A stretch of 64,000 bases of DNA from positions 248,001 through 312,000 of the forward strand of contig MU400507.1 in the NCBI GenBank assembly GCA_022578965.1. The letters run 5' to 3'. Below are positions 38,034 through 48,996 of this stretch, one piece after another. Numbering within the stretch: position 1 is the first letter of the stretch; each line of letters opens with the position of its first letter. The stretch comes from Xylaria sp. FL1777. Lineage: Eukaryota; Ascomycota; Sordariomycetes; Xylariales; Xylariaceae. The notes beneath the pieces were generated by a model. It did not search any database, was not told where the DNA came from, and saw only the letters and a program-made list of their open reading frames with translations. The position numbers and the translations under genes were made by a program.

Positions 38034-39400
38034 TGTTGCGTCTAGCTTTGCACCTCCAGACTTGAGCTCTCAGATAAGGGGTGTGGTTTAGTAGGAGCGG
38101 TGAGACCTGTGTTTTCGGGCCGTCTAGGAGGAGTCGAAGGATAGCAGTGGGTTAGACGTATGTAGGACCTCGGAAAATGGTGGTAGTGTTGGTGGTGAGT
38201 AAGTCAGTAAAAGATAAAGTACGAATAGATACCTACTTAACCTTGGGTAAACTAGCCGGTGGCGGGAGCGGAAGGCGGCCCCTTGTATTGGTACACCCTT
38301 AAAGGTCCCTACCTACCTGCAAGTGCAGCTTGGGAGCCAATTACATTTATAGGAAACTCAAATTACTTTTATTTGGGAGCGGCCCAACTTTCAAGTGCAA
38401 CTCTTGGGACTGGCCAGCTGACCATTACACACGCCCTGCACACACGCCCTTTCGTGCAACGAGCTGTAACTGAAGCAGCCCGGGTTCCGAAACCGCGCGG
38501 CTTCTTATGTAATGGGGACAAAGGGAAATAGACCGGAGTCGATTGTTGAGTCATGAAACTAAAATTCCTACCTAGGTACGGGTTCCAAGCCTACTCTACG
38601 TGCATACAAGCAGGCAGACGAACATACACTGGCCACACGTGCGTTATCGCTGCTTGTGGACCGATCGCCGGGCTGCGGCGTCGGGTGGGGGCTACTAGAC
38701 CATCGGCATGCTGCGGATAGATACAGTAGTACTGTACGCGTATATATACGTAGAGATAGATGCACCTCCAGCCTGTCAGATGGGAGGATCATGTGACGAA
38801 TTCTTCCAATTGACTCCCGCGCCTAAAGGTCCGTGGGTGGAGTCCCGGTTCCTTTCACCCCCGAACACGGCGTCAAGCCCGCTAGGCGGAACGCCTGGTA
38901 TCTCCGATGATAAGCGCCTCTACCCAGTACGAGGTGATCACACTCGCGTCGGATTTGATCATCTTAGGTAAAGAGAAGTTATTGTGACATCTAGCACGCT
39001 TTGCGAGGACAAATGAAAATACAAAATTAGTGAAGTACTATATTATTGCTCAGTATTTGTATCACATTCCCTAGCCGTGCTAGCGCAGCGTTATCTTGTG
39101 GTCTATCATCTCTAACATGTTCTAATCGTTCCCGTCCATCTCATTACCTACGTATAGTAGCTGACGTACCGGCTGCGTATGCAATTGCTCATAATTGCGG
39201 CGTCGGCTTGATTCATATGTCCCGTTCATGTCCCTTATTATTTACCATACCTTGGGGACCGAATGTGTTCTTGGTGTCCCTATACCTGTTCCCATCCGCA
39301 CTGAATATTATGCGCCTGACCATGCTCTTAAAACCCTTAAATGACCATAAAACACCGACACCATGCAGTTCCTTCATGCTCAACTCGCAGTGCACTTAGA
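38034..39400. other. Intergenic region, aminotransferase promoter side
   Basis: 1.37 kb with no supported gene. A perfect TACCTAGGTA palindrome lies at 38569-38578. Confidence 0.5.
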
Positions 39401-40930
39401 TCACAGTACGATAAATAGTGCACCTGCCACCGTTGTCGCAACAATAACGAGCCATGGGTGAATGCTGAGTTGTCTCAAAGACCCACTGCTTGGAGCTTCG
39501 GGCTTATTTTGGGATGCCCCATTCGTGTCGGTTGCTGCCGTGGCAGCGGGTACACTAGCGGTTGTCACGAGATTTGCTGCTGTCGGCTTCAGCAACGTGG
39601 TGATTGTTGTTGAAGTTGCTCGGTTATCGGACGTCGTCGGCGTCGTCATAATCGTCATGCTTTCAAGACCAGATCCTCCAGCTTGCGCCGAAGATTGCGC
39701 AGAGGAAGACGGAGAAGACGAGGTGGTAAGGGGCTCCTATTCAAAGCTATTAGCGTTACATGTACTTCAGCTGGCCGTCAAATACTCCACTGCAAAGCGC
39801 AGAACCCAGCCAAATCAAAGGGGACCGGAATCAAGGACATACGTACAGTGGCTGAGCTAGACGGGATAACCTTTCCATCCGACGTCATCACCCAGCCTGC
39901 AGGCAGACTGGAAGAACCGGAATCTGACGTGCTTGAGCCGATGCCTCCAGCAGGCACGCTGGCGGTCGAAGTCGAGTAAGCAGCCGTAGTGACAGCAGTG
40001 GTGGTCAAGACACCTGCGCCACCAAGGTTACCATTCACGGATCCGCCCTCAGCTTGGATCGATTGCCAGGTCCCAGATTTGTCACCATAGGCATACTTTG
40101 AACCCGTGCTATAGTCCGTGATCTTAATATGCTGTACTACCATGGAGAAAGGTCCTTTGGAGTAATCGGTCGGGCCACGTGCCCACTCGATGGTACCCTC
40201 AGAGTTGCTCGGGTCGCCACCAGACCATGAACCAAACTTAATCTGCATGGGAGTCTGGGGATATTGACCCGACTCGGCCTCGTTGGCGTTCAGCGTGCGC
40301 ACCACAGTTTCGCCCACCGTCCATACAATGCGGTCGCTCGTCCAGTCCACCGTGTATTTGATAAACTCTGCCTGATTGTTGGCTGCAGGGTTGAATTGAC
40401 CGCGGTTATAGGAGCCGGTAATACCCTTGCCGAAATAGTTGGTTTGCACTTCAGTATCGTCGGCGCCGAGCCACTCGTCGTCGATCTCGTCAAGACAATC
40501 CGACTCCAGCACTAGCGATGAGACTATGCCGGCGCCAGGAGCGGCTTTCATGGTGATCTCGACCCGACCAAACATGATGTAGAAGAGAGAAATGAGCTGA
40601 GGCGAGTCGCCGCTCTTCGCGACCGTAAACGAGACCCCATTTGAGTCGTATGTTGGGGTGCCACCGGAGGCTGTGAATAGGTCTGAACCACCTTGAGTGA
40701 AGTCGATGTCAATCGTCTTGCCCAGAGCGGGATCGGCAGGGCAGGCTAGACATCCGGTTAGCATGGCCACAGCGACATGATGGTGATTGTCGGGTATAAC
40801 CTAGGCTCAACGTACTCGATGTTAGAGGGTTGCAGGATGTGTAAGTCTGAGCTGTGACAGAACTAGACAACAAGGAGACGAGAGTGGCAGTTAGTGTTGC
40901 CGTCGCAAACGGGCGGCTCGGAAACATCAT
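39401..40930 (-). CDS. GPI-anchored GH16 Crh-type cell-wall transglycosylase
   Basis: Three exons on the minus strand, 40930-40816, 40745-39847 and 39736-39401, give 449 aa; introns are 70 and 110 nt. An N-terminal signal peptide (about 30 residues, ending near SSSVTAQ) is followed by CNPLTSTCPADPALG, restored by the first splice. The GH16 catalytic motif ExDxE is E125-I-D127-D-E129 (DEIDDEWLG). A YTVDWTSDRIVWTVG block and QIKFGSWSGGDPSN follow, typical of Crh1/Utr2. The C-terminal 130 residues are Ser/Thr/Ala-rich and end in a hydrophobic tail (WLVIVATTVAGALFIVL), consistent with GPI attachment. Crh enzymes join chitin to beta-glucan in the wall. No chitin-binding CBM18 is seen, so it resembles Crh1 more than Utr2. 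Two adjacent ATGs exist at 40930 and 40927. Confidence 0.92.
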
Positions 40931-42500
40931 TTTGTGTAATGAATTTCTTATCACTCTGCTACTTCAACGGCGGATAAGAGAGGGGTTGAAGGCGGAGAGA
41001 TGCACGCCGCCTCAAAGAGCACTTGGACAAAGACCGGGGACAGGCCGGGGACGTAGTGGTAGTATATACAAGGTCAAATATGTACGAGAAGCGCAAGAGA
41101 CAATAGACTAGGATACGAGGAGAAGAAGAGCTCAGCGAGGCAGTCATATGCTCTTGAAGCATATTATACGAGCGCGAAGAACAACTCCAACCACCTGATA
41201 TTTGCAGACCTACCCAATGAGGGATCCCAAGGGATCCACGGTTACTGCACGGTACTGCGCCGGGCTCGTAATGGCAGATGCCTCGTCATCATCCCTGGCG
41301 GGATTATATGTTTAAGTGCTGTGACACCCACCTGTCAGCTCAGAAGACTCGACTATCTCCAGGGGTCTTGATTGACTCGATTGTCTCGATTGTCTCTTTG
41401 TGGTAAATGCACAGAAGGTTCTTTGACAGCTCATTGGTGTCAACCAAGTCTCTGTGTGTGATGTGTCGGCCTAAGTGCGGTTGCTCAGTGCGACACACAA
41501 ATCTTGTTAGCTTAGTGTAGGTATGGAGCAATGGAGACCCACCAGAGCTCACCGGAACCGCCCAGCTTGGCCCGGATGACGTTTAGGTGGCTGGAAAAGA
41601 GCTACTGTATTTAATAGATTAGTGTGATCCATTTCCAGCTTAGCGCCGTCTTGTGACAGCGTGGTTGGGGTTCGGATATTCAGATGGCTGGTGCTTAAAC
41701 AGGTACTGTAATGAGACCCAGTGGAGTGGAAACTCTGGTGTTTGCACTACCGGCACCCGGCACACTACCACAAAATCAGAATGACCTCCTGCCCCGCCAT
41801 TTCCGAGAACATCACCGCAAGGGACATGGTGGCTGTCGCCAAAGTGTAGGAATGCTTCGAGACGAAGCTAGTTATGCGTTCCTTCAAGTCCTGTCGGCAT
41901 AACTAAGCTGGGTCAGTTGGGAAACTAAGCCCACCCACGAGCCTCTTAATCCCGACCGTCTGGGCGATGCGCTTAGAAAGGGACAACGTTCTCATGACAA
42001 TTTGGCCGCTTCGATACGAGTTAAGAGCGAGACCCTGGAAACAGGAGATAGAAACAAGTAGTATACCTGTAACAGCTTCGCGTCTCGCGGCTGCCCATAC
42101 GATCCGGAGGAATGAGAGGTCTGGATTAAGCTCAATATGGAAAACTGGGTTGAAAAAATGCACGAGTTCTTAAACAGATGCGGCAGATTAGTATATAAAC
42201 TCTATTTCTCATATATAGATACGTAGTAAGTTAATATATAACTAGAACTATTTATTATACAAGACATTTTTACCCTAAAAGTGAATAGTTAGGTTAAGCA
42301 CTATTCTAGGACATATATCAGCAATAGAGCAAAAGATACGCCTTAAGTGTTGCAGCATTTCCTACAAATAAAAAAGCATTTCATAGGCTAAGATACATCG
42401 TTAGTAGTGTTATTAAGCGCAGTATAGCTTTCAAGGTACTTAATAATTCATTATTCTAATACATCAAGTACAACGCTTCTAGGGACGGCCGGATCACTGC
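40931..42500. other. Intergenic region, Crh promoter side, becoming A+T-rich
   Basis: 1.57 kb. The right part (about 42170-42480) is distinctly A+T-rich and may be a decayed repeat next to the accessory kinase-like gene. Short frames near 41711-42163 have no family likeness. Confidence 0.45.
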
Positions 42501-44777
42501 TCAGAGGGTCGAGAATGCCGCTTTCACTCCCGCCAAGTCGGCCAAGAAGTCACCAGAACAACCCGCTGACTTAGTTCGTCCCTTCGAATCCTGGACCTGC
42601 CGTCTCTTATTAGGCTCGAGGACAGCCTGCGTTGGCTGGGGCATGTCAAGGAGCTGCGAGCGCTCGAAATCGATCAGCATGACACCCCCCGCCTGCGGGT
42701 TGAAGAGCATGTTTTCGTAGCGGGCGTCTTCATGCACCACTCTCCGTTGGTGGATTGCCTTCATCGTCTCCAATGCCATGTGCTGTAAGGCGGACTTATC
42801 CCTATCTAAATCCTGGCCGTCTCTTAGGTTGAGACCACCCCAGGACATAAAGCACAAGTGGACGACGTCGACGCGGAAGTCGTAGTAGTACGTCCTGTTC
42901 AGCGACCGTAAGTTTATAGCGCCTAGGAAGACGGGTACGTAGACGCCTTGTACATCCTTGAGCCGCTCGTAGACTTGGGCCTCGTGCTCTAGATCAGGGA
43001 TAAACGCCTGTACCGTGCCCTTGCCGATGAAGGTGTAGCCGTATGCGAGGAGCGTGACTTTGAATAGGGCCCCACGCGCGCCGGTGATATCCAGGGAGGT
43101 AATTCCGTAGTCGAGCGTGCGCTGCAGCTGGTGGGAGAGTAGTTGAAGAAACTCGCAATGGCTGATAGAGTGGCAATTCTCGACATTGATAACGCTGCCA
43201 TAGTTGTTTCGGTGCTGGTGTAGTGTGAGGTTAGGGCAGTCCGGGTCAAGAACGTCTCCCCTGACCAGCCCGAGGAGGCACTTCTGAGTGCAGTACGCTA
43301 GGTCTTCATGAGGCTTCCCTTCGAATTCGCTCCGGTCGTTACCTCGACCTCCGCGGCCCCTGGTTCGGCCTCCTCCACCAGCACCCCGACCCTCTGTGCC
43401 GTCTGAATGCCGTCCCACAAGCCTCGCGCTCCGTCGACAAGGTAGTCTCTCTGTGGGACTAGGTGTATTCTGACGATTAGGGCCTCTACTCCCCTCCTCA
43501 TCACTATCATCCTCGTCACGGCTACGGCGGGGCACCGTACGGTCAACGGACAAGTATACGCTGGGGATAAATGCGGGGGAGGTCCGGGGAGGTATCCGCT
43601 GGCCTTCTGAGATAGTGCTTGCCGCTTTTCTAAAGTCGGTGGACCAGGTATGCAATCCACCAATCGCCCGGTCCCGGACGTCTTGCCCGCGATAGGAGTA
43701 ATCGCTAAGAGCAAGGAGATAGAAGCCCAAGTACTGAGAAACGGCGGAGCAGGAGCGGTAGTTATTATTATGAGCGGCGACTTCCTCGGCGGGCTCGGCC
43801 AGGTGGTAGTAGACTGTTTGGGGGTCATCCCAGTCGATCTTGAGAAAAACGATGCCCTCGCCCGTCGTCAAGAGCCCGTACGCGAGACCGGATTTTACCA
43901 TATAATGGAATACCTGCGTGACGGCCGACGCAGCCAGCTCGGTTGCGTAGTATTGGAACTTGCCCCCCTCGTCTTGAGGGATCTTGTGATTCGCGACAAC
44001 TTCCATCATATCTATTTCTCCAAGGCCGGCACGCAGCTGTAGAAGGGAGAGCTCATGAGGTGGTTTGTATTCCGAAATAGCAATGGCACTTCTCTTCTCC
44101 GTTCCTTCCTCTTCATATCGATAGACATAGCTCTGGTCTGGTTCTTGTGGCGGAGAGGGTGATGGCTGTTGGGGCTGTCGACTGGCAACTTCGTAGGAAA
44201 GATCGCTGAGGGCTTTAATATGGGTTTCAAATGCGATACCATGCCCGATCTTAAGCCTTTTTTGAAACTTGCTCGACCTGCTGAGTTCGTGGATAATGCG
44301 CCGAACCGGATCTTCCACACAATTATGGAGCAATGCTTCCAGCATCTTTTCATTCGCAAGGAGCGCGTACGTTGCCTTCTTTCCAACCGTCTTGAGATAA
44401 CCCCGGTTATCGAAAAGCCGCTGCTCAATGGGAAAGTCAAGATAGACATGGGAAAGAATCTCGCACTGCTTGTCGTGGAAGTCGGTCCACGGCCTGAGAC
44501 GACGCGGGAAAATTTTGGCACGCGGTGGTGGGATGCTTCCGATTGTCTTTTCCGGGCCCGGCTTGACCTTCAGATTGGCATATATAAGATTGTGACAGGC
44601 TTCGATGTACTCGTCGAGAGTTGTGGGCAGAACCTGCGCTTCTGCTCTATCGGCGCGTTTCTCTATTCTCTTGGCGCGTCTCTGTGCTCTATCGACGAGT
44701 CTCTGTGCTTCTCTAGCACGGTGCTCCGCGTCTCGCACCCGCTCCTCTAGTTCTGCTAATTTATTGGATTCTTCCAT
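42501..44777 (-). CDS. Fungal protein kinase-like protein with possible restriction-endonuclease-like region
   Basis: A single exon of 758 aa, started at the first ATG (MEESNKLAEL); the frame runs further upstream only with non-ATG codons. Residues 1-50 are a highly charged coiled coil. A central region (about 210-330) has PD at 213-214, EYK at 236-238, Q288 and Y292 in TQVFHYM, and YGLLTTGEGIVFL near 300-312, an order like that of PD-(D/E)xK nucleases. A low-complexity RGG-rich stretch lies near 463-480. The C-terminal third is kinase-like: K573 and E599 as possible N-lobe pair, a VVHEDARYENML catalytic loop with D684 and N689, and IDFER with D703 in place of DFG. Similar proteins form large, poorly known families in filamentous ascomycetes. 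Intronless structure and A+T-rich flanks suit an accessory gene. Activity is unproven. Confidence 0.75.
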   Translation of the reverse strand: MEESNKLAELEERVRDAEHRAREAQRLVDRAQRRAKRIEKRADRAEAQVLPTTLDEYIEACHNLIYANLKVKPGPEKTIGSIPPPRAKIFPRRLRPWTDFHDKQCEILSHVYLDFPIEQRLFDNRGYLKTVGKKATYALLANEKMLEALLHNCVEDPVRRIIHELSRSSKFQKRLKIGHGIAFETHIKALSDLSYEVASRQPQQPSPSPPQEPDQSYVYRYEEEGTEKRSAIAISEYKPPHELSLLQLRAGLGEIDMMEVVANHKIPQDEGGKFQYYATELAASAVTQVFHYMVKSGLAYGLLTTGEGIVFLKIDWDDPQTVYYHLAEPAEEVAAHNNNYRSCSAVSQYLGFYLLALSDYSYRGQDVRDRAIGGLHTWSTDFRKAASTISEGQRIPPRTSPAFIPSVYLSVDRTVPRRSRDEDDSDEEGSRGPNRQNTPSPTERLPCRRSARLVGRHSDGTEGRGAGGGGRTRGRGGRGNDRSEFEGKPHEDLAYCTQKCLLGLVRGDVLDPDCPNLTLHQHRNNYGSVINVENCHSISHCEFLQLLSHQLQRTLDYGITSLDITGARGALFKVTLLAYGYTFIGKGTVQAFIPDLEHEAQVYERLKDVQGVYVPVFLGAINLRSLNRTYYYDFRVDVVHLCFMSWGGLNLRDGQDLDRDKSALQHMALETMKAIHQRRVVHEDARYENMLFNPQAGGVMLIDFERSQLLDMPQPTQAVLEPNKRRQVQDSKGRTKSAGCSGDFLADLAGVKAAFSTL

Positions 44778-45271
44778 TTGCCCTACAGGATGACAGGTAC
44801 AGTGAACAATAAAAGCATGGTCAGGATAATTCAAGCCCGATGAAGCTTTGCCACGGCGAAATGTAGTGTTGGGTTGCTTGCTTGCTGTCGGCGACTACGC
44901 GCCAGACTAGGTAAGGGACCCAGGTCCACGGGGGGCAGACAGAGCCCAACCCCGTCGCCGAGCAACCATCATGATGTACTGTCATGTAGTACAGACAGAG
45001 TTATGCCAGTGTACCGCTTGTAATACATATGTACATAGATCACTATCTTTACTGCCAATTTGCTTGAGTGACGCTGATTGCGTACTGTGTGCACTAAATA
45101 GTTGGTCCATTGCTTCAAAAGATATAAAACTAAGACACCTCAGATCTCCAACGTAGGAAATGACATGGACAGCAACTCCATCTGATTATTACAAATGGTG
45201 ATCTTCCGCCCTCTTTGCACTTTGTATATAATTTGTAGGTTAGGAACTAAGTTTTTTAGTGAGAGTTCAGT

Positions 45272-45303
45272 CTTGATATATATATAACTATATATATATC
45301 AAG
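45272..45303. repeat. 32-bp A+T palindrome
   Basis: Two 15-bp arms, CTTGATATATATATA and its exact reverse complement, around a central AC. Could form a hairpin or cruciform. Confidence 0.9.
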
Positions 45304-45620
45304 TAATATGATTTTATACCCGGTGATCTATGATTAACACCCTTACCCTCGTCTCTAACGGAAATGTATAGCTACTAGCATAGTACCTTGGTTACTCTGC
45401 TGGATCGTGTTCTTGCATTAGCTTGCACACACTTCAAGTTATTTAGACTGTATGGGGCTCTGTCTGGAATAAGACAGGAAGCCCGGTCCCTCGTCTCTGA
45501 TATAACGAGGTGCCGTTTCCCGGTAACAACGTCGACCTGGAACATCGGATTGAGATGAGAACCAAAGAGGGGGCGGCTTGATGATGATTAATAACTGCAA
45601 TGGAGGAGAATATCTCAGAT

Positions 45621-45642
45621 GTCTGGTCTGGTCTGGTCTGGT
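45621..45642. repeat. Four tandem copies of GTCTG
   Basis: Four exact 5-bp GTCTG units followed by GT. Confidence 0.9.
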
Positions 45643-46076
45643 ATTTTCATCATCCCAAAAACAAAATTCAATTGCTGGTTGTCTAACTCCTAACGGCGGT
45701 TTAAAACGGACTGTGGGCCGATTCCCTGGTAATTCCTTTCCTCGGTTTATGTTGCAGAGGCTAGATTCTTGTCCGACTTGAACATTGACCTCGTGAAAAC
45801 TTCCATGAAAATTCCCGGTTCGATTATAGAGTATAATGAAAGGAAAAGGAAAACACAGGAGTTGGCAGGATGATGAAGAGACTGCCTATACAGTGACGAA
45901 AGCATGAACCGCGGTGGTATCTCGACCAGAAAAGATCGCTGATACACTGTGATGAAAATAAAATGAAAAAAAAAAACACCCTGGGTTATAATCATATCCC
46001 GGACTCCTGCGGCTTTTCCTGCGGGTGCGTCCATGATGGCAAGCGGGATTGCTGTGCCATCTCCTCGGATGATATC

Positions 46077-46887
46077 CTAAACGGTTCGTGCTGTCCGGTA
46101 TCCGGCATGACCTGGTTCGTCAAATTCAAAATGTCCTTGGGCTGAAAATTCCGGAAACCAGCTTCTGGTCAACGTCCCCCAGGATGATGGTAGGCTATCG
46201 AGTCCACTGGATGACAGCGAAATGTCCGAGAGTCTAGAACTCGGGACGCAACTTTGACTGGTCCTGCACATGTACCTGAACAAGATGCTCTCTTGTGTGG
46301 TGGACATGATAGACCCATCATCATTGTCGATCCTGTAGTCTGGAACTACCGAGGCAGGGAAACCCAGCGTGTTTTCACATATCATAGTACGCGAGGCGCT
46401 TGGGGTGCAAGGTTCGATATCTATGTCTTTTGCCCACCACGGCCGGAGGCAGGAAGCCCCCAGGGATAAATGGGAACAGTCTTCGATGATCCATAGTGCG
46501 AAGGCGGTAATAACTGGCGCATACCCAAGCAGTGGGATGAATTGCGGTTGAAAAACCGCAACGGCCACGAGAACGGTGGGTAGTAGCACTGCCAGTAGTA
46601 TATATAAGATGCTACGACTGTTAGCTCTGTAGCGATGGTAAGGCCACATAATGATCTGCCTACAGAGTTGCCACACTTAGACTCATCGCAACGTGTGCCA
46701 CCGTTCCGAAGCTAAAGAGACCAAGAGTACTGTCCACGACTATCAGCTTGACCCCTTATCCCAACCAAACGACCAGAGGCAATACTCACACATAGTTATA
46801 GGATGTATGTTCACGATGTACGGCCGTGAACATGATTGCAGCGCCCATCATAACCCCTTTCGAGACAATCTTGATTGAAGCCTCCAT
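46077..46887 (-). CDS. Possible small membrane protein, unknown family
   Basis: Tentative three-exon model on the minus strand, 46887-46790, 46711-46664 and 46617-46077, giving 228 aa. Joins keep frame and create hydrophobic stretches (GVMMGAAIMFTAV, FGTVAHVAMSLSVATL, ILYILLAVLLPTVLVAVAVF, YAPVITAFALWII), suggesting up to four membrane segments and a Ser-rich cytosolic tail. The second intron is only 46 nt and lacks a clear branch site; an acceptor nine bases earlier (46626) is also in frame. I recognise no family. The last exon alone is open for 180 codons, the best support. It could instead be a chance frame or a remnant. Confidence 0.3.
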
Positions 46888-48996
46888 GGTGAAAGGGGGC
46901 GAGTTACAGTCCAAGGCTATGCTCTGTTAGAACTATGTAGAACATCGGAGGGATGACACATTGGGATTTAATGTTTTATCGGGCGAATGGGGAATGGGAG
47001 ACATTGGGCGCGGACAAGGCAGCACGGCGTTTACTTCCAAGCTCAGATTCTTGCACAGCATCGCAGAAAGCAAGGCGAAACAAAAGGGGTCAAAGTCGTC
47101 GCTCGTGGTCGCACCGTCAATGCGTGCGCTAGCAATGGGTAGCAGGATCGTGGACTGGCTCTGCGTTGCTGCCCAATCAACGCCCATATTGCGACGACGC
47201 GTCCTAGGACTACGGTGAGATTGTAAAATGCCCTAGGAATACCTACCAGTATCTGACATGCATAACACACTAACCTATGCTGCTTCACTTGCCTCGCTCC
47301 GGCTTTCCAGGCAGCCTCGTGGTTCGCCCTTGAGGGATGGCATTGTTATTGGCGAGAAGCTAAGACGGCGCCCTTGGAATTTGCCTTTGCAGGAAAGGCG
47401 ACCATAGTGAATGAATGATGTGTCTCCCGGGTGCCCAATCGCGGGACTGATAAAAGAAAGGCCCCTTGCAAAACGCGCTGCCTAATCTAGGACTATACTG
47501 CTAGGGCGTGTGATTGATGCAATGACAGTAGCATCCTTGAGGCCATGAATAGGTATCAGAAACATGCAAGTATCTGGGGCCGAGAACTCAAGCCCAACTC
47601 AATGAAAGTGCCCAAGAGGCAAGGGACGGACTCATCAGCTCGCGGTTACCACGACCAGATAGCCTTGAGCGCCTGAATCGCTGGATACACTTTGGGTATA
47701 AGCTATAAGGCGACTTGTCTGCAACCTCCCGTACCTACTTAGTCTTTTGGTTTTGGTGGTATCGAACCGCCCTGCGTTGCCGGCGTCCAATATTGATTGT
47801 GTTGTGCTTACTCGCCTAGGCTCGACAGTGAGCAGATGTTCTTCCACTCCCTTCGCCACACACTCAAAATTCGCGAAAAGCCACATGCTCTGAGAAGAAC
47901 TACGCGGGTTCGGGTTCCAGCGCCTGTCGAGGCTATTCTTGCAGCTGCATGCTCGCTTATTGCCAGTTGCTACGCCGTCCAAAAAGAGGTAGCGGTAAAA
48001 TGCCTACAGCGCTGTCGCAGACCCCCCATGGATTCGGACAAAGCAGCTAACCTGTCTGAGTGTAGCGAATAGTACCAGCTAGGCCCGCTTGTTCGTTTCT
48101 TCCCCTTATAAGCCATGGTCTTTTACTCATGTCCTGCCTGGTGCTCGGGTGTTGCGTATCCTCGTACAAACAACGAATGCGAGGACAGGAACCGTACCAG
48201 GGCACTGTCTTTCTCACTTGGATTGCATGGGTTGGGTTGGTTGGCCTAGGGGCTGGCTGGGAAGTTGACACAGTTCTTGTGGGCATGGTTCCGTGGGCTC
48301 TGGTGGCGGCGATGCTGAGCAGCTACTTTGGACATGCAAGCGCACGACGGCTAGTGTCGAGGCGCGAGATTGACGTTGTGGCTCTGGTTTTAGATCAAGG
48401 TGGACCAACATCTTGTTGATGCTCTGGACTGAAATACCCTAGTGAAATGAGCCTATGCGTGCGTCAGGCCGAAGCTGCTTCTTCGCCCTCTCTGTTGCAC
48501 TGTTCGATGGCCACCACGCTTTTGAGGAGACACTATACTGCTTCATCTAAATGATATCGGCTTTTAGCCAGTTACTCTCACTTTAGTAGACGGCATGGAG
48601 TGTTGGAGAAACGGGTAATTTGCTGAAATATGCATGTTTGTTTATTATTACTACTTGTCTATAGACTAATTGGCCTCTCTACTGGTGTCTCTGACCAAAA
48701 AGTCTTGACCGTCGACTATCCCCTTTTAAATGCAACGTATATGGAATCGCTATGCAATAACCACTCACGCTTGACATTTCTTGTCAGCGGAATTGGGCAC
48801 GAGGGCGCCTATTCAGAGGTAATGATATTGACTCCCGTGCGATGATGCTCAGAAACTCTGAGCTAAAACAATTGCTTTGAATGTAGTGAGGTAAGTAGAT
48901 GCGCTAGTAAGATGGCCCATTCATCGTAGATGATAATGTCCTATAAACGACATTTCGTTGCTGTGGATGATGGGGACAGAACGCTTGACTCGCTGC
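46888..48996. other. Region without a confident gene
   Basis: 2.1 kb between the doubtful membrane gene and TOP1. A plus-strand frame at 48129-48419 (96 codons, with a hydrophobic middle FLTWIAWVGLVGLGAGW) begins with ATG but has no family likeness; I leave it uncalled. Frames near 46961-47218 are short and overlap on both strands. Confidence 0.4.

Larger units (their letters stand above)
44778..46076. other. Intergenic region with palindrome and TCTGG repeat
   Basis: 1.3 kb without a supported gene. It includes the perfect inverted repeat at 45272-45303 and the tandem repeat at 45621-45642. Confidence 0.5.

Noticed and set aside
24905..40930. A secondary-metabolite gene cluster (P450, ALDH, aminotransferase)
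   Set aside because: No backbone synthase, transporter or pathway regulator is present and the neighbours are unrelated housekeeping or wall enzymes.
48129..48419. 96-codon frame with hydrophobic middle
   Set aside because: No homologous family recognised and no splice or promoter evidence.
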